Position numbers and translations under genes: made by a program. Shown piece after piece: positions 41,182-49,226 of a DNA stretch of 61,955 nt. This DNA comes from a virus. The notes beneath the pieces were generated by a model. That model had not been told where the DNA came from, did no database searches, and saw nothing but the letters and a program-made list of their open reading frames with translations. The stretch spans positions 1-61,955 of the IMG/VR virus record IMGVR_UViG_3300032288_000863; one strand, 5' to 3'. How positions within the stretch are numbered: position 1 is the first letter of the stretch; the number at the start of each line of letters is the position of its first letter.

Positions 41182-41300
41182 TGGTGCGAAAGTGAAGGTG
41201 AGAGTACGGAGTTGATTTAGATATTTTAGTTTGTTTCATTTTGGTTTAGTACTTTCTTAGTTAATACAGTTACACACAGTTACACACAAGGAGAGCCATC

Positions 41301-42401
41301 ATGGCTATCAATGCTGCTTCGTTTCAGTCTTTCGTTTCCATCAACGACTGCGCCCGCCTGATCCGCACGGTGGGTGACACGATCACGGTGATCGTCGAGT
41401 CCGAGCCCGGGTGTGGCAAGTCCAGCATCCTGCGCCTGCTGCGCGAGCAGATGGGCGACGAGCATGAGTATGTGTATCTCGACTGCCCGACACTGGGCGA
41501 TGGTGATCTGGGCATGAACATCCCGGATCGGGAGAGCAAGACGCTGGAGTTCTACGTGTCGGCCCTGCTCAAGTTAGACAGCGACAAGCCCGTGGTCATC
41601 ATGCTCGACGAGTATCTGAAGTGCGACAAGCTCCTCAAGAAGATGTTCACCCGCCTCATGCTGGAGCGGGAGATCGGGGACCGTGCCCTGCCCGAGGGGT
41701 CCATCGTGTTCGCCACATCTAACAATGCGTCAGACGGTGTGAACGACACCATCGAGGCGCACGTGGGCAACAGGGTGATGCGCGTGCAGATGGCCAAGCC
41801 GAACCACATCTCGTGGAACGTGTACGCGACCAACAAGGGACTCGACCCCCTGCTCCGTGCATGGGTGGCGTTCAGGCCCAAGGCGTTGCATTCCTACAAG
41901 GAGATCACGCCCGACGAGTTGCGCGACAACGAGTACATCTTCAACCCGACCAAGCCCACTCAGGTGTCGTTCGTGTCGCCACGTTCGCTTGAGAAGTGCG
42001 ACGTGGTGATCCGCAACCGCACGATGCTGGGCGAGGATCTGACCCGGGCGGCGCTGGCGGGTACGGTGGGCGTGCCTGCGGCAGACAGCATGATGACGTT
42101 CTTCATGCTGGAGAAAGACCTGATCCCGGTCCCGGTCATCTTGAAAGATCCCGAGGCGGCGGCGATACCCACATCAGCAGGCGCGACCATGCTCACGCTG
42201 TTCAACGCGGTCGATACCATCGAGACGCAGGACCAACTGAGCCGCATGATGCGCTACGCCAAGCGCCTGCCGAGCGAGGAGTATCGCGCAGTCTTTTTCT
42301 CCATGTTGTGTGAGAGCAAGCGCACCGTGCGGCTCGCCCTTCAGAACGCAGACCTGAAGGATTGGTACAAGGATGCTAACAACCGTGACCTCGTGCACTG
42401 A
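41301..42401 (+). CDS. MoxR-type AAA+ ATPase
   Basis: The protein has 366 residues. Walker A is EPGCGKSS (35-42), Walker B is VVIMLDE (98-104) and sensor 1 is FATSNN (137-142). A helical lid follows. The order and spacing fit the MoxR/CobS group, whose ATPases remodel targets together with von Willebrand A proteins. AAGGAG precedes ATG 41301. The next gene encodes just such a partner. It could be called CobS-like as in cyanophages, but no cobalamin pathway gene is present here, so a chaperone-like role is preferred. Confidence 0.85.
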   Translation: MAINAASFQSFVSINDCARLIRTVGDTITVIVESEPGCGKSSILRLLREQMGDEHEYVYLDCPTLGDGDLGMNIPDRESKTLEFYVSALLKLDSDKPVVIMLDEYLKCDKLLKKMFTRLMLEREIGDRALPEGSIVFATSNNASDGVNDTIEAHVGNRVMRVQMAKPNHISWNVYATNKGLDPLLRAWVAFRPKALHSYKEITPDELRDNEYIFNPTKPTQVSFVSPRSLEKCDVVIRNRTMLGEDLTRAALAGTVGVPAADSMMTFFMLEKDLIPVPVILKDPEAAAIPTSAGATMLTLFNAVDTIETQDQLSRMMRYAKRLPSEEYRAVFFSMLCESKRTVRLALQNADLKDWYKDANNRDLVH

Positions 42402-42510
42402 GATTCGCTAGTTTAACTGGACAAAAGACGTTGAGCCATGAGAGTATCAAGACGATCCGACAGTTGGGTTATGCAGTCGTTGTAGTTCCACACAGTGAAG
42501 GAGATTTGAT

Positions 42511-43812
42511 ATGAGTAACGTAGCCATTGATAACATCGCGCTTGCCGAGCAAGTGCTGAAGAAAGCCCACGTGCGCCTGCTGCGCCATCGCAAGACCTAT
42601 CTCTACAGTGGCGTGCTGCTGCTGGGGGACAGCATGGTGGACGACAGCAAGGGGCCGACTGCGTGCACCGACGGACTGAACAAGTACTACAACAGCAACT
42701 TCCTCGCATCACTGGGCGCGATCAGTAAGGTGTCAGGCCTTGTGCTGCACGAAGCGTTGCACGTGTTCCTCAAGCAGTTGCAGCGGCACAAGGACTTGTG
42801 GGACGAGGACCGCAAGCTCGCTAACGCAGCCGCTGACTATGTGGTCAATGCCATCATCAAGGACATCGAGAACGAGGACCGCGCGGCGCTGGCGGCAGCT
42901 AACAACAAGGCAGACCCCGTGGTGATACTGCCCGACGGTGCGCTGTACGATGCCAAGTTCATCAACTGGTCAATGCGTCAGGTGTACGACTTCCTTAAAC
43001 AAGCCAAGCAAGCTAACAAGCCGCAGCCACAGGACGACGAGGGCAAGGGCGACAAGGACAAGGACGAGGACGGGTGCGACACGGTCTCGGTCGATGGCAA
43101 GGAGTACAAGCTCGACACGATGGACGAGCACGACACGTCAGGCGTCGAGGTGCTGACTGACGAGGAGGTCAAGGAGATGACCGCCAAGATCGACGCAGCC
43201 ATACAGGAGGCGGGGTTGCTCGCCGGGTTGTCCAGCCAGAAGCTGCCGCGTGCCGTGCAGGAGTTGTTCGAGCCAGAGGTGCGCTGGGAGGACGTGATGC
43301 AGGAGTTTTTCGTGAGCCATGCCCGGGGCAACAGCGAGTACACATTCTCCAAGTTCAACCGTCGCCGCATTGTTGACGAGATTTACAGACCACACACATA
43401 CAACGAGAAGCTGGGCCGCGTGGTGCTGGGCATCGACACGTCATGCTCCATCTCACAAGAGCAGATCAGCCGCGTGATTAACCATACAGTGTCACTGTGT
43501 GAGCAGTGCAGCCCGAACGAGTTGCTCGTGTTGTGGTGGGATACGTCAGTGCACGGTGAGCAGCGGTTCAGCGAGGAGAGTTTCGGTAACCTGCGCCATG
43601 CACTCAAGCCGGTGGGGTTCGGTGGCACGCGTGCAGGATGCGTCAGTGAGTATCTGACAACTAACAATATCCACGCTGACTGCATCGTGATTTTCACCGA
43701 CGGGTACGTAGAAGACAACGTCAAGTGGGAAGTATCTGCGCCGACGTTGTGGGTGGTGAAAGGCAACGAGCGGTTTGTTCCGCCCGCTGGCAAGATCGTG
43801 AAGTTCAAGTAA
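42511..43812 (+). CDS. Metallopeptidase-like plus VWA domain protein (DUF2201/CobT-like)
   Basis: The protein has 433 residues with GAAGGAG before ATG 42511. An N-terminal helical domain carries HEALH (80-84), with NAAADYVVN about 20 residues later, as in putative zinc-peptidase domains joined to VWA. A very acidic Lys/Asp linker (about 170-220) separates it from a C-terminal VWA-like domain whose metal site is DTSCS (309-313), with GGT (371-373) and FTDG (395-398). The pair of MoxR ATPase and VWA protein is a recurring module for ATP-driven assembly or unfolding. The substrate in this phage is unknown. Confidence 0.8.
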   Translation: MSNVAIDNIALAEQVLKKAHVRLLRHRKTYLYSGVLLLGDSMVDDSKGPTACTDGLNKYYNSNFLASLGAISKVSGLVLHEALHVFLKQLQRHKDLWDEDRKLANAAADYVVNAIIKDIENEDRAALAAANNKADPVVILPDGALYDAKFINWSMRQVYDFLKQAKQANKPQPQDDEGKGDKDKDEDGCDTVSVDGKEYKLDTMDEHDTSGVEVLTDEEVKEMTAKIDAAIQEAGLLAGLSSQKLPRAVQELFEPEVRWEDVMQEFFVSHARGNSEYTFSKFNRRRIVDEIYRPHTYNEKLGRVVLGIDTSCSISQEQISRVINHTVSLCEQCSPNELLVLWWDTSVHGEQRFSEESFGNLRHALKPVGFGGTRAGCVSEYLTTNNIHADCIVIFTDGYVEDNVKWEVSAPTLWVVKGNERFVPPAGKIVKFK

Positions 43813-43837
43813 GTTAATTAAGTAAGGAGCAAGTGCT

Positions 43838-44878
43838 ATGCAAGACCAGATATTTTATCCCGGCATCTTCAACGACGAGGAGAAGCGGGCTATCGCCACC
43901 GGACCACTTAAGTTTCTCATTCAGAACTTTCACTACAAGTTGAACTCGGTGCCCAAGTTGGTGGGGTATCTAGATGTAAACGGGACTCACATGGCGGCTT
44001 TCTGTACACAAGAAGGCGCGTACTTAGGCGCGGTACGACAGTACAACGATGACTACATGCTGATGTCTTCTGACGGTGACTTTGCGGGATACAACGGAGG
44101 AAATTCCACTGATTATGCTGTATCAAAGAATCAACGCTATCTTGTTAGCGCGATAACAAAACCTCGTGCGTCACGCACAGAGTTCTTTGTCAAGGTTAAA
44201 CGTGCTACAGAATTGGCTTCTGAAGGTGGTGTTTCTGCTCCGTTTGCATCGTTGCTCAGTGACTGTGCAGATGGACTGAGGTCGCTGACACTCAAACCGC
44301 CGAGTGACCCGCCGATGATCACGGCGGCAGAGTTAAGCAGCGGAATACTCCCGGTGGTGTTTGAGGGACAGCCTGTACTGTCAATACCACAGGCACTGCG
44401 TGACAAGATAGAGAGAATCTACAATCACAACAAAAAGCTGAGCAGTGCATACGACACTTTTAATAAAATAGTGGACGATATGTTTGCCACAAATAAATGG
44501 GTGGTCATTCCTATCCAGAGTTACAGACCGAACACGGCGGCCGCACGCACGATGTTTGTTGTGGGTGCAGTGAGATTCAGCGAGACTGCTAAGAATGTTA
44601 TGAAAGATGTATCGGGTTACATGTATAGGGTGCAGCCATACATTCAATTGGTCACACCGTTCAAAGTGTACAGAGATGTCGATGCGCTGCCCGAGGATCT
44701 GGTAACTAACATGACCATGAACAGTATGTTTATGCGTAGCAACGGCACGCAGTTTGTACGCGACACCAATGAGCTTGTGCCCCTACCGACATCACATAGA
44801 CACGTGTTCAGCGAAGCAACGAACTCGATTACGACAAGAGTGAGCCCGCAAACCGCTGTTTATATTCTGGACAAGTGA
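43838..44878 (+). CDS. Unknown protein downstream of the MoxR-VWA pair
   Basis: This 346-residue protein has AAGGAG before ATG 43838. It is mixed alpha/beta with HMAAFCTQEGAYLGAVRQYN and WVVIPIQSYRPNTAAARTMF blocks and no motif I can name. Only 25 bases separate it from the VWA gene, so it is probably co-transcribed and may be substrate or adaptor. Its base composition is much lower in GC (37% in 44461-44520) than the three genes before it. Confidence 0.6.
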   Translation: MQDQIFYPGIFNDEEKRAIATGPLKFLIQNFHYKLNSVPKLVGYLDVNGTHMAAFCTQEGAYLGAVRQYNDDYMLMSSDGDFAGYNGGNSTDYAVSKNQRYLVSAITKPRASRTEFFVKVKRATELASEGGVSAPFASLLSDCADGLRSLTLKPPSDPPMITAAELSSGILPVVFEGQPVLSIPQALRDKIERIYNHNKKLSSAYDTFNKIVDDMFATNKWVVIPIQSYRPNTAAARTMFVVGAVRFSETAKNVMKDVSGYMYRVQPYIQLVTPFKVYRDVDALPEDLVTNMTMNSMFMRSNGTQFVRDTNELVPLPTSHRHVFSEATNSITTRVSPQTAVYILDK

Positions 44879-44886
44879 GGTAACAC

Positions 44887-45189
44887 ATGACCCCTGAAGC
44901 AAAAGTAAAAAAGAAAGTACGCGCTATACTTGAAGAGCGCGGCGCGTACTACGCCATGCCTGTCACCGGAGGGTATGGCGCTTCAGGGGTTCCTGATTTT
45001 CTAATCTGTCATTACGGGAGGTTCATCGGAGTAGAGTGCAAAGCAAACGGCAACAAACCTACGGCACTACAGTTGAGTGCCATGAAGAAGATCGAACTGG
45101 CGGGGGGAACTACGCTGGTGATTGATGAGACAAACTTGAATCAACTAAACACACTGTTGAAAGGAATTAGTTATGAAGAAGCAAAGTAA
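44887..45189 (+). CDS. VRR-NUC domain nuclease
   Basis: This 100-residue protein is a minimal PD-(D/E)XK fold. The elements are KKKVRAILEERGAYYAMPVT, G-x-P-D-F in GASGVPDFLI (Asp and Phe), then GVECKANGNKPTALQ with catalytic E-x-K and the following Gln. This is the VRR-NUC signature found in many phages and thought to cut branched or replication DNA. GAGG lies before ATG 44887. It overlaps the next gene by 17 bases. Confidence 0.85.
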   Translation: MTPEAKVKKKVRAILEERGAYYAMPVTGGYGASGVPDFLICHYGRFIGVECKANGNKPTALQLSAMKKIELAGGTTLVIDETNLNQLNTLLKGISYEEAK

Positions 45190-45613
45190 AACGGCACAGA
45201 TTCGCAAGTTGCTGGAGCAAGGTAAGACGGTGGCAGAGATTGCTAAGAAGCTGAAAGTCACGCCTGCTGCGGCCTACCAAGTGCGCTGGCGTATGCACAA
45301 TGCGAAGATGAGCAAGCCGGTTGATAGAGAGATTGAAATAAAGGAAGCCGTGAAGAAAGAGCCGGTTGATATTCATACCCTCGCCCCTGTACCAGTAGCG
45401 CCGGTCGATCTTGTGAACGAACCGCCGCACTACAAGGCTGGCAAGATTGAAACTATCGACTACATTGAAGCGTGGAACTTCAGCTATCACCTTGCCAACG
45501 TGATCAAATACGTAAGCCGTGCGCCATACAAGGGCAACTATTTGCAAGATCTGAAAAAGGCAGAGTGGTATCTCAAGCGTGCTATCAGGAACTTTGAGGA
45601 GAGTGTGCAATGA
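45173..45613 (+). CDS. HTH plus DUF3310 protein
   Basis: The protein has 146 residues. Residues about 5-45 read as a helix-turn-helix (IRKLLEQGKTVAEIAKKLKV, then TPAAAYQVRWR). The second half has PPHYKAGKIETIDYIEAWNF and IKYVSRAPYKGNYLQDLKKA, the DUF3310 signature seen in many phage proteins (T7 gp1.7 nucleotide kinase carries a related segment). The fusion of a DNA-binding head to this domain is common. Activity here is unproven. Confidence 0.75.
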   Translation: MKKQSKTAQIRKLLEQGKTVAEIAKKLKVTPAAAYQVRWRMHNAKMSKPVDREIEIKEAVKKEPVDIHTLAPVPVAPVDLVNEPPHYKAGKIETIDYIEAWNFSYHLANVIKYVSRAPYKGNYLQDLKKAEWYLKRAIRNFEESVQ

Positions 45614-45783
45614 CCGGAAAAACTATTAAAGAACAAATAGAAGAAGAACTGGAGCGTTTGGCGGGGCTGAACGAAACATTCGATGATGTCTTCAACCGTA
45701 TCTTCTGTGATGCGAGAGGGCCGACTGACTTGGATAAACTTTTTGAGGAGGACGACGATGAGCAAGAGAACCATGAAGAGTGA
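45610..45783 (+). CDS. Short acidic protein
   Basis: This 57-residue acidic helical peptide (MTGKTIKEQIEEELERLAGL start) overlaps the upstream stop by ATGA. The last 26 bases overlap the next gene in another frame. The Asp/Glu-rich C-terminus (EEDDDEQENHEE) is notable. Function is unknown. Confidence 0.55.
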   Translation: MTGKTIKEQIEEELERLAGLNETFDDVFNRIFCDARGPTDLDKLFEEDDDEQENHEE

Positions 45784-45916
45784 CGTGCTATCCATGATGT
45801 TCTTTGCTATGGCAGGGCTGTTCCTCGGAGTGGTTCTGTTTGGCTGGATCACGGGATGCGGCGAACACTACATCGATGCCGCAGGAAACGCCCACGTATA
45901 CGAGTGCTACAAATGA
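45758..45916 (+). CDS. Small membrane protein
   Basis: ATG 45758 follows GAGGAGG by 6 bases and gives 52 residues. A basic start (MSKRTMKSD) leads to a hydrophobic helix (VLSMMFFAMAGLFLGVVLFG) and then WITGCGEHYIDAAG. The Cys just after the helix is reminiscent of a lipobox, but the -3 to -1 residues (I-T-G) fit only loosely. It could be a membrane-tethered early protein. Confidence 0.6.
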   Translation: MSKRTMKSDVLSMMFFAMAGLFLGVVLFGWITGCGEHYIDAAGNAHVYECYK

Positions 45917-46116
45917 ATAAGTATGAGCAAAACGAGATGCGTCATTGGCGCAAAGAATGCTACCGCAGCCTGCGCGATGCAGAGCAAGTGATCGGGCAAT
46001 ACTGGAACAGTGGCAAGTGGGAGCGTGACGCTGATATGGTCGGGCGTGAGTCCGCAGCTATTGCCATGCTTGCTTTCTCTGCGATGGCGCTTGGACTTTA
46101 CTGTTTAGGAATCTGA
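45913..46116 (+). CDS. Small helical protein with C-terminal membrane span
   Basis: ATG 45913 overlaps the upstream stop (ATGA), giving 67 residues. A charged helix (MRHWRKECYRSLRDAEQVIG) is followed by a hydrophobic end (AIAMLAFSAMALGLYCLGI) that could anchor in membrane. The function is unknown. Confidence 0.55.
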   Translation: MNKYEQNEMRHWRKECYRSLRDAEQVIGQYWNSGKWERDADMVGRESAAIAMLAFSAMALGLYCLGI

Positions 46117-46119
46117 TAG

Positions 46120-46317
46120 ATGAAAGATGACCGCAGGGTAGAGACTCCTCCGATCACCCCGAAGGAGAAGAAGAAAGAACAGCACGACGAGATCACTCGA
46201 CAGATAGCCTACTATCTGCACAAGGGTGGCACGATCCAAAAACTTAACGTAAACGAGAGGAAGGAAAATGCAAAAGACACTGGACCCGAACAGGATCATC
46301 ACAAACGTCGTTTTTAG
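46120..46317 (+). CDS. Small basic hypothetical protein
   Basis: This 65-residue frame starts three bases after the upstream stop. KEKKKEQHDEITRQIAYYLH followed by KGG looks like a real helical motif I have seen in other phages. It overlaps the next gene by 50 bases, and the C-terminal 16 residues may simply run into that frame. Moderate support. Confidence 0.45.
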   Translation: MKDDRRVETPPITPKEKKKEQHDEITRQIAYYLHKGGTIQKLNVNERKENAKDTGPEQDHHKRRF

Positions 46318-46510
46318 TTACGAGCGTATGGAACAGGAATACCTCGCCATGCGTGAGCAAGTGGAGTTCTATCGTCGAGAGTTGGAGAATGTGGAGGCAC
46401 AGACTCGCCGCGTGGCTCTGCGGTGCATAGAGGTGCTAGAAGATTGCGGGTACGATCACGCCGCTGACATCGTGTGTAAGAACTTTGGCGTCGAATTGGA
46501 GGATGAGTGA
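46268..46510 (+). CDS. Small coiled-coil protein
   Basis: This 80-residue protein has GAGAGGAAGG before ATG 46268. A central coiled coil (ERMEQEYLAMREQVEFYRRE) is followed by VALRCIEVLEDCGYDHAADI. The end overlaps the next start (TGATG). The function is unknown; it belongs to the chain of short genes 45.6-47.4 kb. Confidence 0.55.
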   Translation: MQKTLDPNRIITNVVFSYERMEQEYLAMREQVEFYRRELENVEAQTRRVALRCIEVLEDCGYDHAADIVCKNFGVELEDE

Positions 46511-46674
46511 TGGGCGGCAGCAAAATCAGCAAGGCAGCAAAGGAAGGTTATTACAACGCCACGCGCACAGTGATCTGCCAGTACTGCTCCAAGATACGTA
46601 GCACTGAGAATCTTCACCAGATCAAGCCGCGCATCAAGTGCAAGGACTGTCACGAGAATAGGAAGTACAGGTGA
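46510..46674 (+). CDS. Small zinc-ribbon protein
   Basis: This 54-residue protein has CQYC and CKDC pairs, separated by 22 residues (VICQYCSKIRSTENLHQIKP, then RIKCKDC), and should bind one zinc. The basic flanks suggest nucleic-acid binding. Start and stop each overlap a neighbour by one base. Confidence 0.65.
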   Translation: MGGSKISKAAKEGYYNATRTVICQYCSKIRSTENLHQIKPRIKCKDCHENRKYR

Positions 46675-47036
46675 TGGACAGAGAAGACATCATCCGCATG
46701 GCGCAGAAAGTTGGTTTAATGTATTTAGATGGTGTTTATGAGGATGCACTAGTGGAGTTCGCGTCTCTTGTCGCTGCCGCCGAAGCCGCAAAGTATGAAA
46801 AGCAAAGTGTGTTGCTGCGCGGATTTGCAGAAGAAGAGGGGATAAAAGATAAAGAATTGATTAAATTAATTGAAAGCAGCGGAGCGACATTGCACGGTGA
46901 CATTGAGTTCTTTGCTTATCTGATAGCAGAACGTGAGCGAGAAGCGTGTGCCGCCACGGTTGAACGTGGGATGGGAGATTGGCGACTTGGGAAGAAGGCC
47001 GCCGAAGCTATCCGCGCAAGGGGTAAAGATGCTTGA
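46674..47036 (+). CDS. Conserved hypothetical early protein
   Basis: ATG 46674 gives 120 residues; the GTG one codon earlier overlaps the upstream stop. It is helical and acidic with an EREREACAATVERG motif and an AAEAIRARG ending, both of which recur in short phage early proteins. No function is known to me. Confidence 0.6.
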   Translation: MDREDIIRMAQKVGLMYLDGVYEDALVEFASLVAAAEAAKYEKQSVLLRGFAEEEGIKDKELIKLIESSGATLHGDIEFFAYLIAEREREACAATVERGMGDWRLGKKAAEAIRARGKDA

Positions 47037-47133
47037 CCTTGTTGACTCATGGTATGACTTTGCGTTCCCCGCGCTGTTCATCTGGTTATGGACAGCGTGG
47101 GTTTTTGAAATCGAGGCGGTAGTAATCGAATGA
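47029..47133 (+). CDS. Tiny membrane peptide
   Basis: This 34-residue peptide starts at ATG 47029, after AAGGGG, and overlaps both neighbours. It is hydrophobic in the middle (FAFPALFIWLWTAWVFEIEA). It is the shortest gene I support and resembles small early membrane peptides. Function is unknown. Confidence 0.5.
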   Translation: MLDLVDSWYDFAFPALFIWLWTAWVFEIEAVVIE

Positions 47134-47375
47134 TTTGCCCAAGATGTCAGGATAGATTCTTTAGTCGTAACTATTCTACCCGTGCGCTGCACAAAACAGT
47201 CACGTGTCCGCAGTGTAAGTGGAGATTCCCTGCGCCTTTGCGAGCGGATACACGTAGGATAATAAAAGAGATGTTGCCCGATGATTTGTTTGAGGGCACA
47301 TGGCGCACTCTGGATGTACCCGGACGAGTTGAATGGTTAGTTAATAAAGTGAAAGAGCTAGTTAAGAAGGAATGA
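47130..47375 (+). CDS. Small zinc-finger protein
   Basis: The protein has 81 residues. The N-terminus has CPRC and CPQC pairs 22 residues apart (MICPRCQDRFFSRNYSTRAL, then TVTCPQCKWRF), a zinc ribbon. The remainder is helical. The stop lies 3 bases before the DNA polymerase start, so it may be coupled to it. Confidence 0.65.
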   Translation: MICPRCQDRFFSRNYSTRALHKTVTCPQCKWRFPAPLRADTRRIIKEMLPDDLFEGTWRTLDVPGRVEWLVNKVKELVKKE

Positions 47376-47378
47376 GTG

Positions 47379-49226
47379 ATGTTCATCACGATTGATTTCG
47401 AGACGTACTACGGTACGGGCGTCAGTCTGACCAACCTGACAACAGAGGAGTACATAAACCACCCCGAGTTCCACGAGATCGGCATGGGCATCAAGATCGA
47501 TGACTGGCCGACTGAGTGGATTACGGGACACGATGCTATCGCTGCGCGGCTGAAGAAAATCAATTGGAGTGAGGCAGCATTGCTCTGCCATAACACATTG
47601 TTTGACGGTGCGATACTGGCATGGCGTTTTGGCGCGGTGCCTAGATTCTATTACGACACGCTCTGCATGGCGCGGGCGATACACGGAGTAGAAGCAGGAG
47701 GCTCGCTGGCAGCACTGGTATCGCGGTATGGGCTGGGTGCAAAAGGCACAGAGGTCATCAATGCCAAAGGCAAGCGCCTGATTGACTTCACCGAGCATGA
47801 ACTGGCTCGGTATGGCGAGTACTGCATCAATGACGTTGAGCTAACCGTAGCGTTGTTCTCCAAGCTATGTAAGAACTTTCCGCCAAGCGAGTTTGACCTG
47901 ATCGACATGACGATCAGGATGTTCACATGTCCTACGTTGTTTGTAGACGACGCACTGTTAGTTGAGCGCCTTGAGAATGTGCGCGAGGAGAAGCGCGAGC
48001 TATTGGCGGGGCTGATGGCGGAGCTTGACTGCTCGGACGAGGAGTCGGTACGCAAGAAACTGTCAAGTAACCCGCAGTTTGCCGAGCTATTGGAGAAACG
48101 TGGTGTAGTAGTCCCTCTCAAGATAAGCCCGACGACAGGCAAAGAGACGTTCGCACTGGCCAAGAATGACGAGGGGTTCATCGCTCTACAGGATCACGAA
48201 GACCCCGTGGTTCAGCAACTGTGCGCGGTGCGTCTGGGTACGAAGTCTACGCTGGAAGAGTCGCGGATCGAGCGGTTCATCGGCATCGGGGCGCGAAACA
48301 AAGGCAAGCTACCTATCCCACTCAAGTACTACGGGGCACACACCGGGCGCTGGTCAGGCAGTGACTCCGTGAACTTTCAAAATCTTCCGAGTCGGGACAA
48401 GAAAAAGAAGTCCCTCAAGAACTCCATCATAGCGCCGCCCGGACACGTCATCATTGACTGTGACTCCTCACAGATCGAGGCGCGGGTGCTGGCGTGGTGG
48501 GCAGGGCAGCTTGACGTAGTGCAGGCGTTCGCCCGGAAGGAAGACATCTACTGCCAAGACGCGAGCAAAGTTTACGGACGTGCTATCACTAAGGCTGATC
48601 CGGTCGAACGCTTTGTCGGCAAGACTATGCGACTGGGCCTCGGGTATGGTACTGGCGCAGCAAAGTTACAGCACACACTGAAGACAACGCCGCCCGGAGC
48701 TAATCCTTCGCTGGAAGAATGCAAGCAGTGGGTCAATACGTGGCGCGTGGCGAACTCCAGCATCACATATCTCTGGCGTGAGTGCGATCAAGCACTGAAC
48801 TACATGATGGGTGGCGCGGCTAAGTCGATCTCCGTGGGTATGCACGACATCGTGACGGTTAGCAGTGCGGGGATACGTTTGCCAAACGGTTTGTATATCC
48901 GATACGACAACCTTAGACGGGACGGAGAGAAAGTCATTTATACCAGCCGCAAAGGCCCGGTGAATATCTGGGGCGGCGCGATGGTAGAGAACATCGTGCA
49001 GGCGCTGGCGAGGATCATCGTGGCGCAACAGATGCTCTGGATACAGCGGGAATATCGGGTTGTTCTCACCGTGCACGACGCTGCGATGTGTGTAGTGCCA
49101 GAAGAAGACTTGACTAATGCGCTGGAGTACGTAACCTTGTGTATGTCTACCACCCCACCGTGGGCACGGGGCTTGCCAATTGCGTGCGAAGCCAAGCACG
49201 GTACTTCCTACGGAAACTGTAAATGA
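47379..49226 (+). CDS. DNA polymerase, family A, with 3'-5' exonuclease
   Basis: This 615-residue enzyme starts at ATG 47379, 7 bases after AAGGA. Exonuclease motif I is TIDFET (about 4-9). Polymerase motif A is IIDCDSSQIEARVLAW (about 355-370). Motif B is R411-x3-K415-x7-YG, and motif C is VHDAAM (565-570). The residue equivalent to E. coli Pol I F762 is L419, not Phe or Tyr. It is expected to replicate the phage genome with the SNF2 helicase and primase-helicase downstream. The enzyme is short compared with Pol I and lacks a 5'-nuclease domain, as in other phage Pol A enzymes. Confidence 0.92.
   Translation: MFITIDFETYYGTGVSLTNLTTEEYINHPEFHEIGMGIKIDDWPTEWITGHDAIAARLKKINWSEAALLCHNTLFDGAILAWRFGAVPRFYYDTLCMARAIHGVEAGGSLAALVSRYGLGAKGTEVINAKGKRLIDFTEHELARYGEYCINDVELTVALFSKLCKNFPPSEFDLIDMTIRMFTCPTLFVDDALLVERLENVREEKRELLAGLMAELDCSDEESVRKKLSSNPQFAELLEKRGVVVPLKISPTTGKETFALAKNDEGFIALQDHEDPVVQQLCAVRLGTKSTLEESRIERFIGIGARNKGKLPIPLKYYGAHTGRWSGSDSVNFQNLPSRDKKKKSLKNSIIAPPGHVIIDCDSSQIEARVLAWWAGQLDVVQAFARKEDIYCQDASKVYGRAITKADPVERFVGKTMRLGLGYGTGAAKLQHTLKTTPPGANPSLEECKQWVNTWRVANSSITYLWRECDQALNYMMGGAAKSISVGMHDIVTVSSAGIRLPNGLYIRYDNLRRDGEKVIYTSRKGPVNIWGGAMVENIVQALARIIVAQQMLWIQREYRVVLTVHDAAMCVVPEEDLTNALEYVTLCMSTTPPWARGLPIACEAKHGTSYGNCK

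Noticed and set aside
41301-43812. Cobalamin cobaltochelatase genes cobS/cobT
   Set aside because: The ATPase and VWA motifs are similar, but there is no other cobalamin gene and the HEALH domain is not a CobT feature, so I use the neutral MoxR-VWA label.
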